Below, piece by piece: positions 17,376 through 25,560 of a stretch of DNA of 64,000 nucleotides. The position numbers and the translations under genes are program-made. The DNA is from Lachnospiraceae bacterium (GTDB lineage Bacteria > Bacillota > Clostridia > Lachnospirales > Lachnospiraceae). The stretch covers positions 1-64,000 of the forward strand of contig JALESO010000058.1 in NCBI GenBank assembly GCA_022781925.1, written 5' to 3'. Each line of letters opens with the position of its first letter. Positions within the stretch are counted from its first letter, which is position 1. Below the pieces are notes generated by a model. That model did not search any database, was not told the origin of the DNA, and saw only the letters and a list, made by a program, of their open reading frames with translations.

Positions 17376-17735
17376 CGTGTAAAAAACAATTGCAGATAAA
17401 AACAGCAATGACTGAAACAAGTAAGTATGAGCGGAACATACAGAGAGTTGCCGGGTGGTGAGAGGCGCATGGAAAACTGATACTGAATACATTCACAAGC
17501 TGTGCATTGAACGTTATCAAAACCGGACAGAAAATAGATTTTTGAAGATATTTTGAGTCGTGGAATAGAAGAAAAGTTTTGATGATCAGTAGGCTGCGCC
17601 GGGAGCAACCGTTATATTGCAGAAGTATTGTCAGATACTTGGTGAGGCGGATCGTGTGAGCGGTCTGTGAATTAAGGTGGTAACACGAGATTTTATCCCG
17701 TCCTTATGCATGTACAGTGCGTGAGGGCGGGTTTT
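17376..17735 (+). ncRNA. Tyrosine T-box leader RNA
   Basis: tRNA-sensing antitermination leader. Stem I marks are AGAGAG (17442-17447) and the following GGGTGGTGAGAG stretch. Two TAC tyrosine codons in the specifier region (17481-17483 and 17488-17490) both agree with tRNA-Tyr. The T-box AAGGTGGTAACACG is at 17674-17687, and the terminator stem with CCCGTCC and GGGCGGG, then TTTT, at 17697-17735. Uncharged tRNA-Tyr should favour the antiterminator and tyrS expression. The T-box core differs slightly from the usual GGTACCGCG. Confidence 0.92.
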
Positions 17736-17831
17736 GTAATTATAAGCATAAAAAACCTGAGACTGATTTTTGAATAATTACAAAGTGTATAAGAAAACTA
17801 TTTTAAACATGGATAAAAAGGAGAGTACATT

Positions 17832-19055
17832 ATGACAGTTTATGACGAACTCGTAGCCCGTGGTCTGATCGCCCAGGTTACCGATGAAGAAGAGATCAAA
17901 GAATTAATCAATAACGGAAAAGCAACATTTTACATCGGATTTGATCCGACCGCAGACAGCCTTCATGTAGGACACTTCATGGCTCTGTGCCTGATGAAGA
18001 GACTGCAGATGGCTGGTAACAAACCGATCGCCCTGATCGGCGGTGGTACCGCTATGATCGGTGATCCGTCCGGACGTACTGACATGCGTCAGATGATGAC
18101 AAAAGAGACCATCAACCACAACTGTGAATGTTTCAAAAAACAGATGTCCCGTTTCATCGATTTTTCCGATGGAAAAGCATTAATGGTAAACAATGCAGAC
18201 TGGCTGCTTGGCCTAAACTATGTAGAAGTATTACGCGACATCGGACCGCATTTCTCCGTAAACCGTATGCTTTCCGCTGAGTGCTATAAACAGCGTATGG
18301 AGCGTGGATTAAGTTTCCTGGAGTTCAACTACATGATTATGCAGAGCTACGATTTCTATGAGTTATTCCAGAGATACGGCTGTAACATGCAGTTCGGTGG
18401 TGACGATCAGTGGTCCAACATGCTGGGCGGTACAGAGCTGATCCGTCGTAAACTTGGCAAAAACGCATGCGCAATGACCATCACACTGCTTCTGAACTCT
18501 GAGGGCAAAAAGATGGGTAAGACACAGTCCGGCGCTGTATGGCTTGATCCGGAGAAGACATCTCCATTCGAGTTCTATCAGTATTGGAGAAACGTTGGCG
18601 ATGCCGATGTATTAAAATGCCTGCGTATGCTGACCTTCCTTCCGTTAGAGCAGATCGACGAGATGGATAAATGGGAAGGAAGCCAGTTAAATACTGCAAA
18701 AGAGATCCTTGCATTTGAACTGACCAAACTGGTTCACGGCGAGGAAGAAGCTGCGAAAGCACAGGAGAGCGCACGTGCACTGTTCTCCGGCGGAAACGCA
18801 GCAAATATGCCGACTGCAACCATCACAGAAGAAAATCTGCGTGACGGCGAGATCGACATCATGGGTCTGCTGGTTGCTTCCGGATTATGCGCATCCCGTT
18901 CCGAGGCACGCCGTGCCGTACAGCAGGGCGGAGTAGCTGTAAACGGTGAGAAAGTTGCTACTATCGAGGCTTCCTACAAACCAGAAGACATCAACAAAGA
19001 AGACTTTGTACTGCGTCGTGGTAAAAAGAACTACCGCAAAATTATTTTTGAGTAA
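17832..19055 (+). CDS. tyrS: Tyrosyl-tRNA synthetase
   Basis: Class I aminoacyl-tRNA synthetase of 407 residues charging tRNA-Tyr. The HIGH motif appears as HVGH (in [11 protein letters not shown]) and the KMSKS motif as KMGKT (in [10 protein letters not shown]). A C-terminal S4 RNA-binding domain occupies about the last 65 residues. Length and order of domains are normal for the bacterial TyrS. It is controlled by the T-box leader upstream and codon use is strongly biased, as for a highly expressed gene. Confidence 0.97.
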   Translation: MTVYDELVARGLIAQVTDEEEIKELINNGKATFYIGFDPTADSLHVGHFMALCLMKRLQMAGNKPIALIGGGTAMIGDPSGRTDMRQMMTKETINHNCECFKKQMSRFIDFSDGKALMVNNADWLLGLNYVEVLRDIGPHFSVNRMLSAECYKQRMERGLSFLEFNYMIMQSYDFYELFQRYGCNMQFGGDDQWSNMLGGTELIRRKLGKNACAMTITLLLNSEGKKMGKTQSGAVWLDPEKTSPFEFYQYWRNVGDADVLKCLRMLTFLPLEQIDEMDKWEGSQLNTAKEILAFELTKLVHGEEEAAKAQESARALFSGGNAANMPTATITEENLRDGEIDIMGLLVASGLCASRSEARRAVQQGGVAVNGEKVATIEASYKPEDINKEDFVLRRGKKNYRKIIFE

Positions 19056-19084
19056 AAGTTGAAAAATAAGATCAGAGTATCATA

Positions 19085-19135
19085 ACAGACAGGCAGAGCC
19101 GGCATAATTTCTTCTATGTTCGCTCTGCTTTCTGT
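19085..19135 (+). terminator. Terminator after tyrS
   Basis: GGCAGAGC pairs with GCTCTGC, with further pairing ACAGA/TCTGT outside; the T content after the stem is modest. Confidence 0.6.
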
Positions 19136-19138
19136 AAG

Positions 19139-19171
19139 TTACAGTTTGCGAATGGCGTGAGTAAACTGTAA
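19139..19171. promoter_or_regulatory. Inverted repeat before the TAXI gene
   Basis: TTACAGTTT (19139-19147) and AAACTGTAA (19163-19171) are perfectly complementary across 15 bases and end about 22 bases before the start codon. It may be an operator or an RNA hairpin that controls translation. Nothing here decides between these. Confidence 0.45.
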
Positions 19172-19193
19172 GCATAATTTAAGGAGAAACTTC

Positions 19194-20156
19194 ATGAAAA
19201 AAATAGTAACATTACTTTTAAGTCTCTCTCTGGTTTTTGCCGTGGGCTGTGGAAGCAGCACATCCACTACGTCCATCCGATTCGGTTCCGCTGCCGTGGG
19301 CGGTATGTATTCTGCATTCGCAAATGCGTACACACAGGTAGTTGCCCAGGATGACGACAGCCTGCAGTTTTCCGTGCGTGCGACTGCGGGATCCGCAGCG
19401 AATATCCGTCTGCTTTCCGACGGTTACATTCAGATGGCCATTGCACAGGCGGATCTGACGGATGATGCGTATCACGGAACCGGAGATTTTAACAAAAAAC
19501 CACTGCACGGTTACAGTGCGGTAGCAGCTTTGTATACCGAAGCCTGCCAGATCGTTGTCCGTGCGGATTCCGATATCCACAGTGTGGATGACCTGCTTGG
19601 CAGAAAGATCAGTATCGGTGAGGAAGAGTCTGGAACCGAGCGGAATGCAAAACAGATCCTTGAGGCTTATGGACTTTCCGATGAATTGGTAGACTGTGAA
19701 AATCTGGATTATACACAGGCAGCGGAAGCTCTTGTTTCTGAAAAAATCGATGCCATGTTCTGTACCGCCGGTGTACAGACAACCGTTATCGAGGAGCTGA
19801 CCTGCGAGCGTGGCATCCGCCTGCTGTCTATCGATGAGACACATATTCAGAAACTGATGGCGGCCTATGATTTCTACACACCGTACACCATTCCGGTGTA
19901 TACATACAGCGGTCAGTCTGAGGAAGCAACCACCGTTGGTGTGCAGTCACTTCTGCTTGTCAGCGATGAACTGAGTGACAAGACGGTGGAACATCTGACA
20001 GAACAGTTATTTGCACATGTGCAGGATATTCAGTATTCCCTGCCACTGGATCTGCAGGTGGATGAAACCAGCGCGACGAAAAATGTGACCATTCCATTCC
20101 ATGACGGAGCTGCGGCTTATTATAAGAAACATGGAATCACTGTGAATGCCGAATAA
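19194..20156 (+). CDS. TAXI-family solute-binding lipoprotein
   Basis: Exported binding protein of 320 residues of the TAXI class, which normally serves TRAP transporters. A lipobox AVGC places the lipid Cys at residue 19. The mature part opens with IRFGSAAVGGMYSAFANAYT and ATAGSAANIRLLSDG, typical of the family. No TRAP membrane subunit lies nearby; instead the next gene, 102 bases on, is a GltS-type permease. This suggests the protein feeds a GltS carrier. Ribosome site AAGGAG is clear. Confidence 0.88.
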   Translation: MKKIVTLLLSLSLVFAVGCGSSTSTTSIRFGSAAVGGMYSAFANAYTQVVAQDDDSLQFSVRATAGSAANIRLLSDGYIQMAIAQADLTDDAYHGTGDFNKKPLHGYSAVAALYTEACQIVVRADSDIHSVDDLLGRKISIGEEESGTERNAKQILEAYGLSDELVDCENLDYTQAAEALVSEKIDAMFCTAGVQTTVIEELTCERGIRLLSIDETHIQKLMAAYDFYTPYTIPVYTYSGQSEEATTVGVQSLLLVSDELSDKTVEHLTEQLFAHVQDIQYSLPLDLQVDETSATKNVTIPFHDGAAAYYKKHGITVNAE

Positions 20157-20166
20157 TGGTTGTGCA

Positions 20167-20213
20167 ACTCTGACAATCGTGGTACTTTTTGATTAGAGTA
20201 CGAATGGTCAGAG
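20167..20213 (+). other. Hairpin between TAXI gene and gltS
   Basis: CTCTGAC...GGTACT pairs with AGAGTAC...GGTCAGAG around a T-rich loop, without a T-run after it. It may stabilise the binding-protein message or reduce gltS transcription. Confidence 0.55.
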
Positions 20214-20258
20214 GGGTATTGAAAAAAGGTACTTGTTGATAAGTTTGAAAGGATTTTT

Positions 20259-21446
20259 ATGGAACTTCATTTAGATATGTATCAGACCCTTGCCATTGCG
20301 GTACTGGTTCTGTTACTTGGTAGATTTTTAAAGAGAAAAATTAATTTCCTGGAAAAATTCTGTATTCCGGCGCCGGTTGTCGGTGGTCTGCTTTTTGCCA
20401 TCCTGACCTGTGTGCTGTATGCTACCGGAATTGCAGAAGTTTCCTTTGATGATACGCTGCGTGAAGTCTGCATGGTATTTTTCTTTACTTCCGTAGGCTT
20501 CCAGGCAAACCTTAAAGTATTAAAAAGCGGTGGTAAATCGCTGATCGTGTTCCTGGGACTGGTTGTGGGACTGATTCTCTGTCAGAACTTCCTGGCAGTA
20601 GGAATGTCAAAAGTCCTGAATCTGGATCCGCTGATCGGTCTGTGTACCGGTTCGATTCCGATGGTCGGAGGACATGGTACCGCAGGTGCTTTCGGACCGG
20701 TTCTGGAAGACTTTAATGTCTCCGGTGCGACGACATTGTGTACGGCAGCGGCAACCTTCGGCCTGATCACCGGAAGTCTGATCGGTGGTCCGATCGGAAA
20801 ATCACTGGTGGAGAAAAAGAGCCTGCTTTCCACAGCAGTAGCAGAGGATGACAGCCTTCTGGTGGAGGATGAGAAAAAGCATACCCGTCATACTTCCATG
20901 TATGCGGCAGCTGTATTTCAGCTGATCCTTGCCATCGGTCTGGGAACCATTTTCTCCTGGCTGCTGACCAAGACCGGCATGACATTCCCGATTTATATCG
21001 GAGCCATGATCGCGGCAGCGTTATTCCGAAACATCGGTGAATATTCCGGAAAGTTCACCATTTACATGGGCGAGATCAACGATATCGGTGGTATCTGCCT
21101 GTCTCTGTTCCTTGGAATTGCCATGATCACACTGAAGCTGTGGCAGCTTGCAGCACTGGCATTGCCGCTGGTGATCCTGCTGTCTGTTCAGGTACTGCTG
21201 ATGTTTATCTTTGCCAGATTTATCGTATTCAACGTCATGGGACGGGATTATGATGCAGCCGTGCTGGCAGCCGGAACCTGCGGTTTCGGTATGGGTGCGA
21301 CACCGAATGCCATGGCAAATATGCAGGCAATCTGTGACCGCTATGCACCATCCGTAAAAGCTTACCTGATCATTCCGTTGATCGGAAGTCTTTTCGCAGA
21401 CTTTTTGAACAGTCTTATTATTACATTCTTTATAAACCTGTTATAA
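20259..21446 (+). CDS. gltS: GltS-family sodium:glutamate symporter
   Basis: Membrane carrier of 395 residues of the glutamate:sodium symporter family. Typical stretches are the PAPVVGG entrance motif near residue 38, the MVGGHGTAGAFGP motif of the first half and CGFGMGATPNAMANM in the second, which are the two inverted-repeat re-entrant segments. About ten membrane segments. Adjacent to a TAXI binding protein, it may be a binding-protein-dependent version of GltS. Substrate is probably glutamate or a related acid, by family. Confidence 0.92.
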   Translation: MELHLDMYQTLAIAVLVLLLGRFLKRKINFLEKFCIPAPVVGGLLFAILTCVLYATGIAEVSFDDTLREVCMVFFFTSVGFQANLKVLKSGGKSLIVFLGLVVGLILCQNFLAVGMSKVLNLDPLIGLCTGSIPMVGGHGTAGAFGPVLEDFNVSGATTLCTAAATFGLITGSLIGGPIGKSLVEKKSLLSTAVAEDDSLLVEDEKKHTRHTSMYAAAVFQLILAIGLGTIFSWLLTKTGMTFPIYIGAMIAAALFRNIGEYSGKFTIYMGEINDIGGICLSLFLGIAMITLKLWQLAALALPLVILLSVQVLLMFIFARFIVFNVMGRDYDAAVLAAGTCGFGMGATPNAMANMQAICDRYAPSVKAYLIIPLIGSLFADFLNSLIITFFINLL

Positions 21447-21488
21447 TTACAGTTATTGAAAAACATATTAGTTTAGGGAGATTGCGCT

Positions 21489-21686
21489 ATGTTTTGGAAA
21501 AAGAAAAAAAAGCAGAACGATAAGAAGACAACACATGAAGCCTATGATGTAAAATATGAAAACCTTGCAGTTCCGGAAGTCCATACAGAGCCGGAAGTGG
21601 AGGAAGAAGAGAACGAGGAAGAGAAAGAATCCATCACATATGAATCTGTGGCGATTCCGGAGATCCATATCCGGAAAAAGAAATAA
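21489..21686 (+). CDS. Small charged protein with an internal repeat
   Basis: Unrecognised protein of 65 residues that follows gltS by 42 bases and has a GGGAG ribosome site. It has a Lys-rich start (FWKKKKKQ), an acidic middle (EVEEEENEEEKE) and a Lys end. Two copies of a short motif occur: YENLAVPEVH and YESVAIPEIH. No membrane segment or signal peptide is visible. Operon position suggests it accompanies the transporter, for example as a cytoplasmic accessory, but there is no direct evidence. A strong terminator follows. Confidence 0.6.
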   Translation: MFWKKKKKQNDKKTTHEAYDVKYENLAVPEVHTEPEVEEEENEEEKESITYESVAIPEIHIRKKK

Positions 21687-21700
21687 ATAAAAGAAAAAAA

Positions 21701-21751
21701 GAGAGACTGTTACTTTCACGACAGAGAATCGTGAAAGCAGCGGTCTCTTTT
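21701..21751 (+). terminator. Terminator of the TAXI-gltS unit
   Basis: AGAGAC and CTTTCACGA pair with TCGTGAAAG and GTCTCT around CAGAGAA, followed by TTTT. Confidence 0.85.
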
Positions 21752-21810
21752 GCATATGCCATAACTTGCATTATTCTATTCAACAATTATTATTTTATTC
21801 AATAATTACC

Positions 21811-22899
21811 CTACAATATCTTTCGAAGGGGCGGAATTCTCCGCAGTGCAAAGATCACCAGGAAATACAATAGCAACTGCAGCACGATGGATACCAGACT
21901 GCACAGGTAAGGACCGGCAGCATGTGGAAACCAGGATGCCACAAACTCAAAGATCTGTCTGGAAAAACTGGTGTGTGTCTCGATCAGAAACATACCAAAG
22001 GTGGCGGCGGAAAGCTCTGCCAGCACTTTCCCGGAGAAGAGCAGCCGGATGGATCGACCGGAAAAGCCCTCATACAGACCGTAGAAGACGAAACAGCAGG
22101 GAAACAGGATGGCATGCTGTGCAATCAGTTCCAGGTACTCGCCGTGGTTTGCAGTCAGATCATAATTCATCAGAAGCATGGCAATGATCAGACTGGCGAT
22201 GGTGCCAAGCAGAAGCACCAGAAGAATCCGTTTTTTTCGTGTCGGATCTTCTTCATGTTTTGAAAAGCTAATCAGACAGTAGGCAAGGATCGGGAAGACC
22301 AGATTCCAGCAGCTGCTTCCAAAGGGCGAACTGAAAATAGGCATGAATCCGGTAAATGCTTCCACCGCACTTGTGAATGGAATCAGGATTTCGCTGACGG
22401 AATATGCGATGGCTGTCAGGATGAAAAACATCTTCATGTCTTTTTTGGTCATGTGGTTTACCAGGATCCGGAGAAACGGAAGCATTAGAAGGAAGCCTAC
22501 ATAGGCATACAGATACCAGTTCAGTCCGGAGAAAAATGTCTTGAAAAACGGATCCGAATCCGGGATCAGTGTCACCATCAGGATGCTTACGATCACCATT
22601 ACGATTAAAATCCGTAAAATACGGTGTTGAAAAATTTTCCGGAAGGATTCTTTTTTGTGAAGGATCAGGGCACCGGATACCATAAAGAACAGCGGTGGTC
22701 CGCATTTGCAGAAAGCCGCTCCACACATGGAAAGGATGTAGCGCAGTCCCATGTGTGGAACGTGATGATAAAAGATATACGTTTCGCGGTGATTGTACAT
22801 GACAAGAAAAATTGCCAGAATACGAATCAGATCGAAGCTGATGTTGCGCTCCGAATGTCCGGCGGTGGCCGGATGCGGCGTCTTTGCCGTGTTTGTCAT
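21811..22899 (-). CDS. Membrane acyltransferase, acyltransferase-3 family
   Basis: Integral membrane protein of 362 residues with about ten membrane segments, of the OafA/WecH-like acyltransferase-3 group that acetylates or succinylates cell-surface sugars. The first domain shows SFDLIRILAIFLVMYNH, with the conserved Arg and the catalytic His, and PLFFMVSGALI. The ATG at 22899 follows GGGGGAA; an ATG ten codons earlier has no ribosome site. It stands alone, facing away from the thiamin operon. The acceptor is unknown. Confidence 0.85.
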   Translation of the reverse strand: MTNTAKTPHPATAGHSERNISFDLIRILAIFLVMYNHRETYIFYHHVPHMGLRYILSMCGAAFCKCGPPLFFMVSGALILHKKESFRKIFQHRILRILIVMVIVSILMVTLIPDSDPFFKTFFSGLNWYLYAYVGFLLMLPFLRILVNHMTKKDMKMFFILTAIAYSVSEILIPFTSAVEAFTGFMPIFSSPFGSSCWNLVFPILAYCLISFSKHEEDPTRKKRILLVLLLGTIASLIIAMLLMNYDLTANHGEYLELIAQHAILFPCCFVFYGLYEGFSGRSIRLLFSGKVLAELSAATFGMFLIETHTSFSRQIFEFVASWFPHAAGPYLCSLVSIVLQLLLYFLVIFALRRIPPLRKIL

Positions 22900-22960
22900 A
22901 ATGTGTTTCCCCCAATGAATAAATTTCATAACTCGATGTGATTATCTGCTCAATGTAACT

Positions 22961-22966
22961 ATTCTA
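22961..22966 (-). promoter_or_regulatory. Probable -10 box of the acyltransferase gene
   Basis: Minus-strand TAGAAT preceded by TGC, an extended -10. No good -35 box is visible. Confidence 0.4.
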
Positions 22967-22995
22967 GCATAAGATAAAAAATTCGGAAAGAGATA

Positions 22996-23024
22996 TTGCA
23001 ATTAAAAAAAGATGGTGCTATACT
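22996..23024 (+). promoter_or_regulatory. Promoter of the thiamin operon
   Basis: TTGCAA (22996-23001), 17-base spacer, TATACT (23019-23024) with TGC before it. A small hairpin TGTCTGA/TCAGACA (23041-23063) follows, then the TPP riboswitch. Confidence 0.75.
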
Positions 23025-23112
23025 GTCGTCAGTTAATGAATGTGTCTGATACAAAACGTCAGACAATATTAGCGGAAGTTCTGCGAAAGATGCGGAACAC
23101 GATAAGCGAATA

Positions 23113-23203
23113 AGAAAAGGGGAGCTTGCCGACAGCAGGCTGAGAGCAGACTTGGTGGTCTGGACCCGTAACCTGATTTGGATAATGCCAACGTAGGGAT
23201 ATA
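23113..23203 (+). ncRNA. TPP riboswitch (THI element)
   Basis: Thiamin pyrophosphate sensor with all core pieces: GGGGAGC at 23119, GGCTGAGAG near 23139, ACCCGTAACCTGAT near 23164 and GGATAATGCCAACGTAGGGA at 23180-23199. The terminator at 23234-23270 lies just downstream, so TPP should stop transcription before thiM. Confidence 0.96.
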
Positions 23204-23233
23204 GCAGATGCAGTATTTTTTGTATTGTTTATT

Positions 23234-23270
23234 AAGCGGATATACCGATTTTGGTATATCCGCTTTTCTA
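23234..23270 (+). terminator. Riboswitch-controlled terminator
   Basis: AAGCGGATATACC (23234-23246) pairs perfectly with GGTATATCCGCTT (23253-23265), followed by TTCTATTTT. It is the expression platform of the TPP riboswitch. Confidence 0.9.
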
Positions 23271-23295
23271 TTTTAGTTGATAAGGAGAAAATGAA

Positions 23296-24117
23296 ATGTT
23301 AGGAACATGTCTGGAAAATGTAAAAACACAGGTACCTCTGGTACACAACATCACAAACTATGTCACCGTAAATGATGTGGCAAACGTGCTGCTTGCCTGC
23401 GGCGGAAGCCCGATCATGGCAGATGAGGCAGAGGAAGTGGAAGATATCACCACCATCTGCGGCGGCCTGAATATCAATATCGGTACGTTAAATAAACGCA
23501 CCATTGCAGGAATGTTACTTGCAGGAAAACGTGCGAATGAGCTTGGACATCCGGTTTTACTGGATCCAGTTGGCGCAGGTGCATCCGCACTTCGTACCAA
23601 TACAGCCATTGAACTGATGGATACATTGCATCCGACAGTGATCCGCGGAAATATTTCCGAGATCAAGACACTGGCGTCCGGCAGCGGCACCACAAAAGGC
23701 GTGGATGCGGATGTGGCAGATGCCGTGACAGAAGATACATTGGATCAGGCGGTTGCATTTGTGAAAAATTTTGCAAAACAGAGCGGTTCCATCGTGGCCA
23801 TCACCGGAGCCATTGATCTGGTGAGTGACGGAGAAAAATGCTATGTCATCCGCAACGGCAGACCGGAGATGGGTAAGATCACAGGAACCGGCTGTCAGTT
23901 ATCCGGCGTGATGACCGCATACATTACTGCAAATCCGGACAACAAGCTGGAAGCGGCAGCCGCAGCTGTCTGCGTCATGGGACTTGCCGGTGAGATCGGC
24001 TGGGGCAATATGCAGGAAGGCGATGGCAATTCCACCTACCGCAGCCGTATTATCGATGCCATCTACAACATGAGTGCAAAGATGTTAGAGCAGGGGGCAA
24101 AATATGAAATTCGATAG
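23296..24117 (+). CDS. thiM: Hydroxyethylthiazole kinase
   Basis: Kinase of 273 residues that phosphorylates 4-methyl-5-(2-hydroxyethyl)thiazole for thiamin salvage. Motifs: PLVHNITNYVTVNDVANVLL near the N-terminus, LDPVGAGAS, and GTGCQLSG with the catalytic Cys near the C-terminal third. First gene of the riboswitch-controlled operon; it overlaps thiE by 14 bases. Confidence 0.96.
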   Translation: MLGTCLENVKTQVPLVHNITNYVTVNDVANVLLACGGSPIMADEAEEVEDITTICGGLNINIGTLNKRTIAGMLLAGKRANELGHPVLLDPVGAGASALRTNTAIELMDTLHPTVIRGNISEIKTLASGSGTTKGVDADVADAVTEDTLDQAVAFVKNFAKQSGSIVAITGAIDLVSDGEKCYVIRNGRPEMGKITGTGCQLSGVMTAYITANPDNKLEAAAAAVCVMGLAGEIGWGNMQEGDGNSTYRSRIIDAIYNMSAKMLEQGAKYEIR

Positions 24118-24760
24118 AACGACACTGACAAAAGAGCAGTTACTTTTATATGCAGTCACAGACCGTCACTGGTTAAAGGACAGAACCTTACATTCTGTTG
24201 TAAAAGAAAGTCTGGACGGTGGTGTTACATTCGTGCAGTTAAGAGAAAAACAATTAGATGAAGCGCATTTTATGGAAGAGGCAAAGGATCTGCAGGCGCT
24301 TTGCCGTGAATATAAAGTGCCATTTATCATCAATGACAATGTGGATATCGCACTGGCGATGGATGCGGATGGTGTACATGTGGGACAGAGTGACATGGAA
24401 GCCGGAGATGTTCGTGCAAAATTAGGACCGGACAAGATCATCGGTGTATCCGCACAGACCGTAGAACAGGCGATCCTGGCAGAAAAACACGGTGCGGATT
24501 ATCTGGGGGTCGGTGCAGTATTTCCCACCGGTTCCAAGGACGATGCCACAGAAGTGCCACATGAGACTTTGAAAGCAATCTGTGATGCGGTATCCATTCC
24601 GGTCATCGCCATCGGCGGGATCACACAGGAAAATGTGTCCACCCTTGCCGGAAGCGGCATCTGCGGCATTGCAGTGATCAGTGCGATCTATGCGCAGCCG
24701 GATATCAAAAAAGCGACGGAGAATCTGAAAACAGCAACCGTAAAGATGGTGAAAGCATGA
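24104..24760 (+). CDS. thiE: Thiamin phosphate synthase
   Basis: TIM-barrel enzyme of 218 residues that joins hydroxymethylpyrimidine pyrophosphate and thiazole phosphate to thiamin phosphate. Motifs: TFVQLREK, INDNVDIALAMDADGVHVGQ and GVGAVFPTGSK. Start overlaps the end of thiM; its stop overlaps the start of the HAD gene (ATGA). The pathway position fits the neighbours exactly. Confidence 0.96.
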   Translation: MKFDRTTLTKEQLLLYAVTDRHWLKDRTLHSVVKESLDGGVTFVQLREKQLDEAHFMEEAKDLQALCREYKVPFIINDNVDIALAMDADGVHVGQSDMEAGDVRAKLGPDKIIGVSAQTVEQAILAEKHGADYLGVGAVFPTGSKDDATEVPHETLKAICDAVSIPVIAIGGITQENVSTLAGSGICGIAVISAIYAQPDIKKATENLKTATVKMVKA

Positions 24761-25446
24761 TCCGTGGCGCGATTTTTGATCTGGATGGCGTGTTATTGGA
24801 TTCTATGGCGGTCTGGAATGACCTTGGAGTGCGGTATCTGAAAAAACGTGACATTGAGCCGGAAGATGGCTTGAGCCAGATCCTGTTTTCCATGAGCATG
24901 GAACAGGGGGCGGATTATCTGAAAGCGCAGTATTACCTGCCGGATACACCACAGGAAATTTTAGCCGGAATTGAGCAGATGATCCGGGACTTCTATTTTT
25001 ACGAAGTGCAGCCCAAAGAAGGCGCAGAAGAACTGTTGGAGTTTTTGCAGGAACAAAAGGTAAAGATGATCGCGGCTACTTCCAGTCCGCGGGAGCATGT
25101 GACGAAGGCTTTGCAGCGAACCGGTCTGTATGACTATTTGCAGCAGATTTACACCACCGGGGAAGTGGGAGTCAGCAAGCACGAACCACGGATCTACCAA
25201 CTGGCAGCAGAAAGCCTGGGCGCAAAACCGGAGGAAACACTGGTTTTTGAAGATTCCCTTTATGCATTGAAAACTGCAAAAAAGGCAGGTTTCCGGGCAA
25301 TCGGTGTATACGATGCTGACGGGGAGACTGATCAGGAAGGCGTGCGCCAGACCGGAGAAGTGTATATAACGTCGCTGTCTGAGTTCCGCCAATACTGGAT
25401 GGAAGTAGATGATGGAATAATTGAAACAGATCATGCAAGCGAATGA
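24757..25446 (+). CDS. HAD-superfamily phosphatase in the thiamin operon
   Basis: HAD hydrolase of 229 residues, beta-phosphoglucomutase/GPH-like subclass with a helical cap. Catalytic motif DLDGVLLDS (Asp8 and Asp10), motif II ATSSP, motif III Lys in SKHEP, motif IV FEDSLYALKTAKKAG. It overlaps thiE by four bases, so it is made with the pathway. Candidate roles are dephosphorylation of thiamin phosphate or of a pyrimidine/thiazole phosphate, or damage repair. The substrate cannot be told from motifs. Confidence 0.85.
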   Translation: MIRGAIFDLDGVLLDSMAVWNDLGVRYLKKRDIEPEDGLSQILFSMSMEQGADYLKAQYYLPDTPQEILAGIEQMIRDFYFYEVQPKEGAEELLEFLQEQKVKMIAATSSPREHVTKALQRTGLYDYLQQIYTTGEVGVSKHEPRIYQLAAESLGAKPEETLVFEDSLYALKTAKKAGFRAIGVYDADGETDQEGVRQTGEVYITSLSEFRQYWMEVDDGIIETDHASE

Positions 25447-25480
25447 TAACTATCTGCTTTACAGTGATAAGTGAACAGTT

Positions 25481-25511
25481 GCGACAGGTCGGGGGCACCA
25501 CTTCCTGCCGC
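25481..25511 (+). repeat. Hairpin repeat with GGGGGCACCAC loop, copy 1
   Basis: GCGACAGG (25481-25488) and CCTGCCGC (25504-25511) form the stem with one mismatch; the loop holds GGGGGCACCAC (25491-25501) and the stem is followed by ATTAGAAAA. A second copy with compensating stem changes lies at 28196. It stands in the 114-base gap before thiD. Confidence 0.7.
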
Positions 25512-25560
25512 ATTAGAAAACGTATGCTGAAAAAGATACAGATGAGAGGAGATTATAAGT

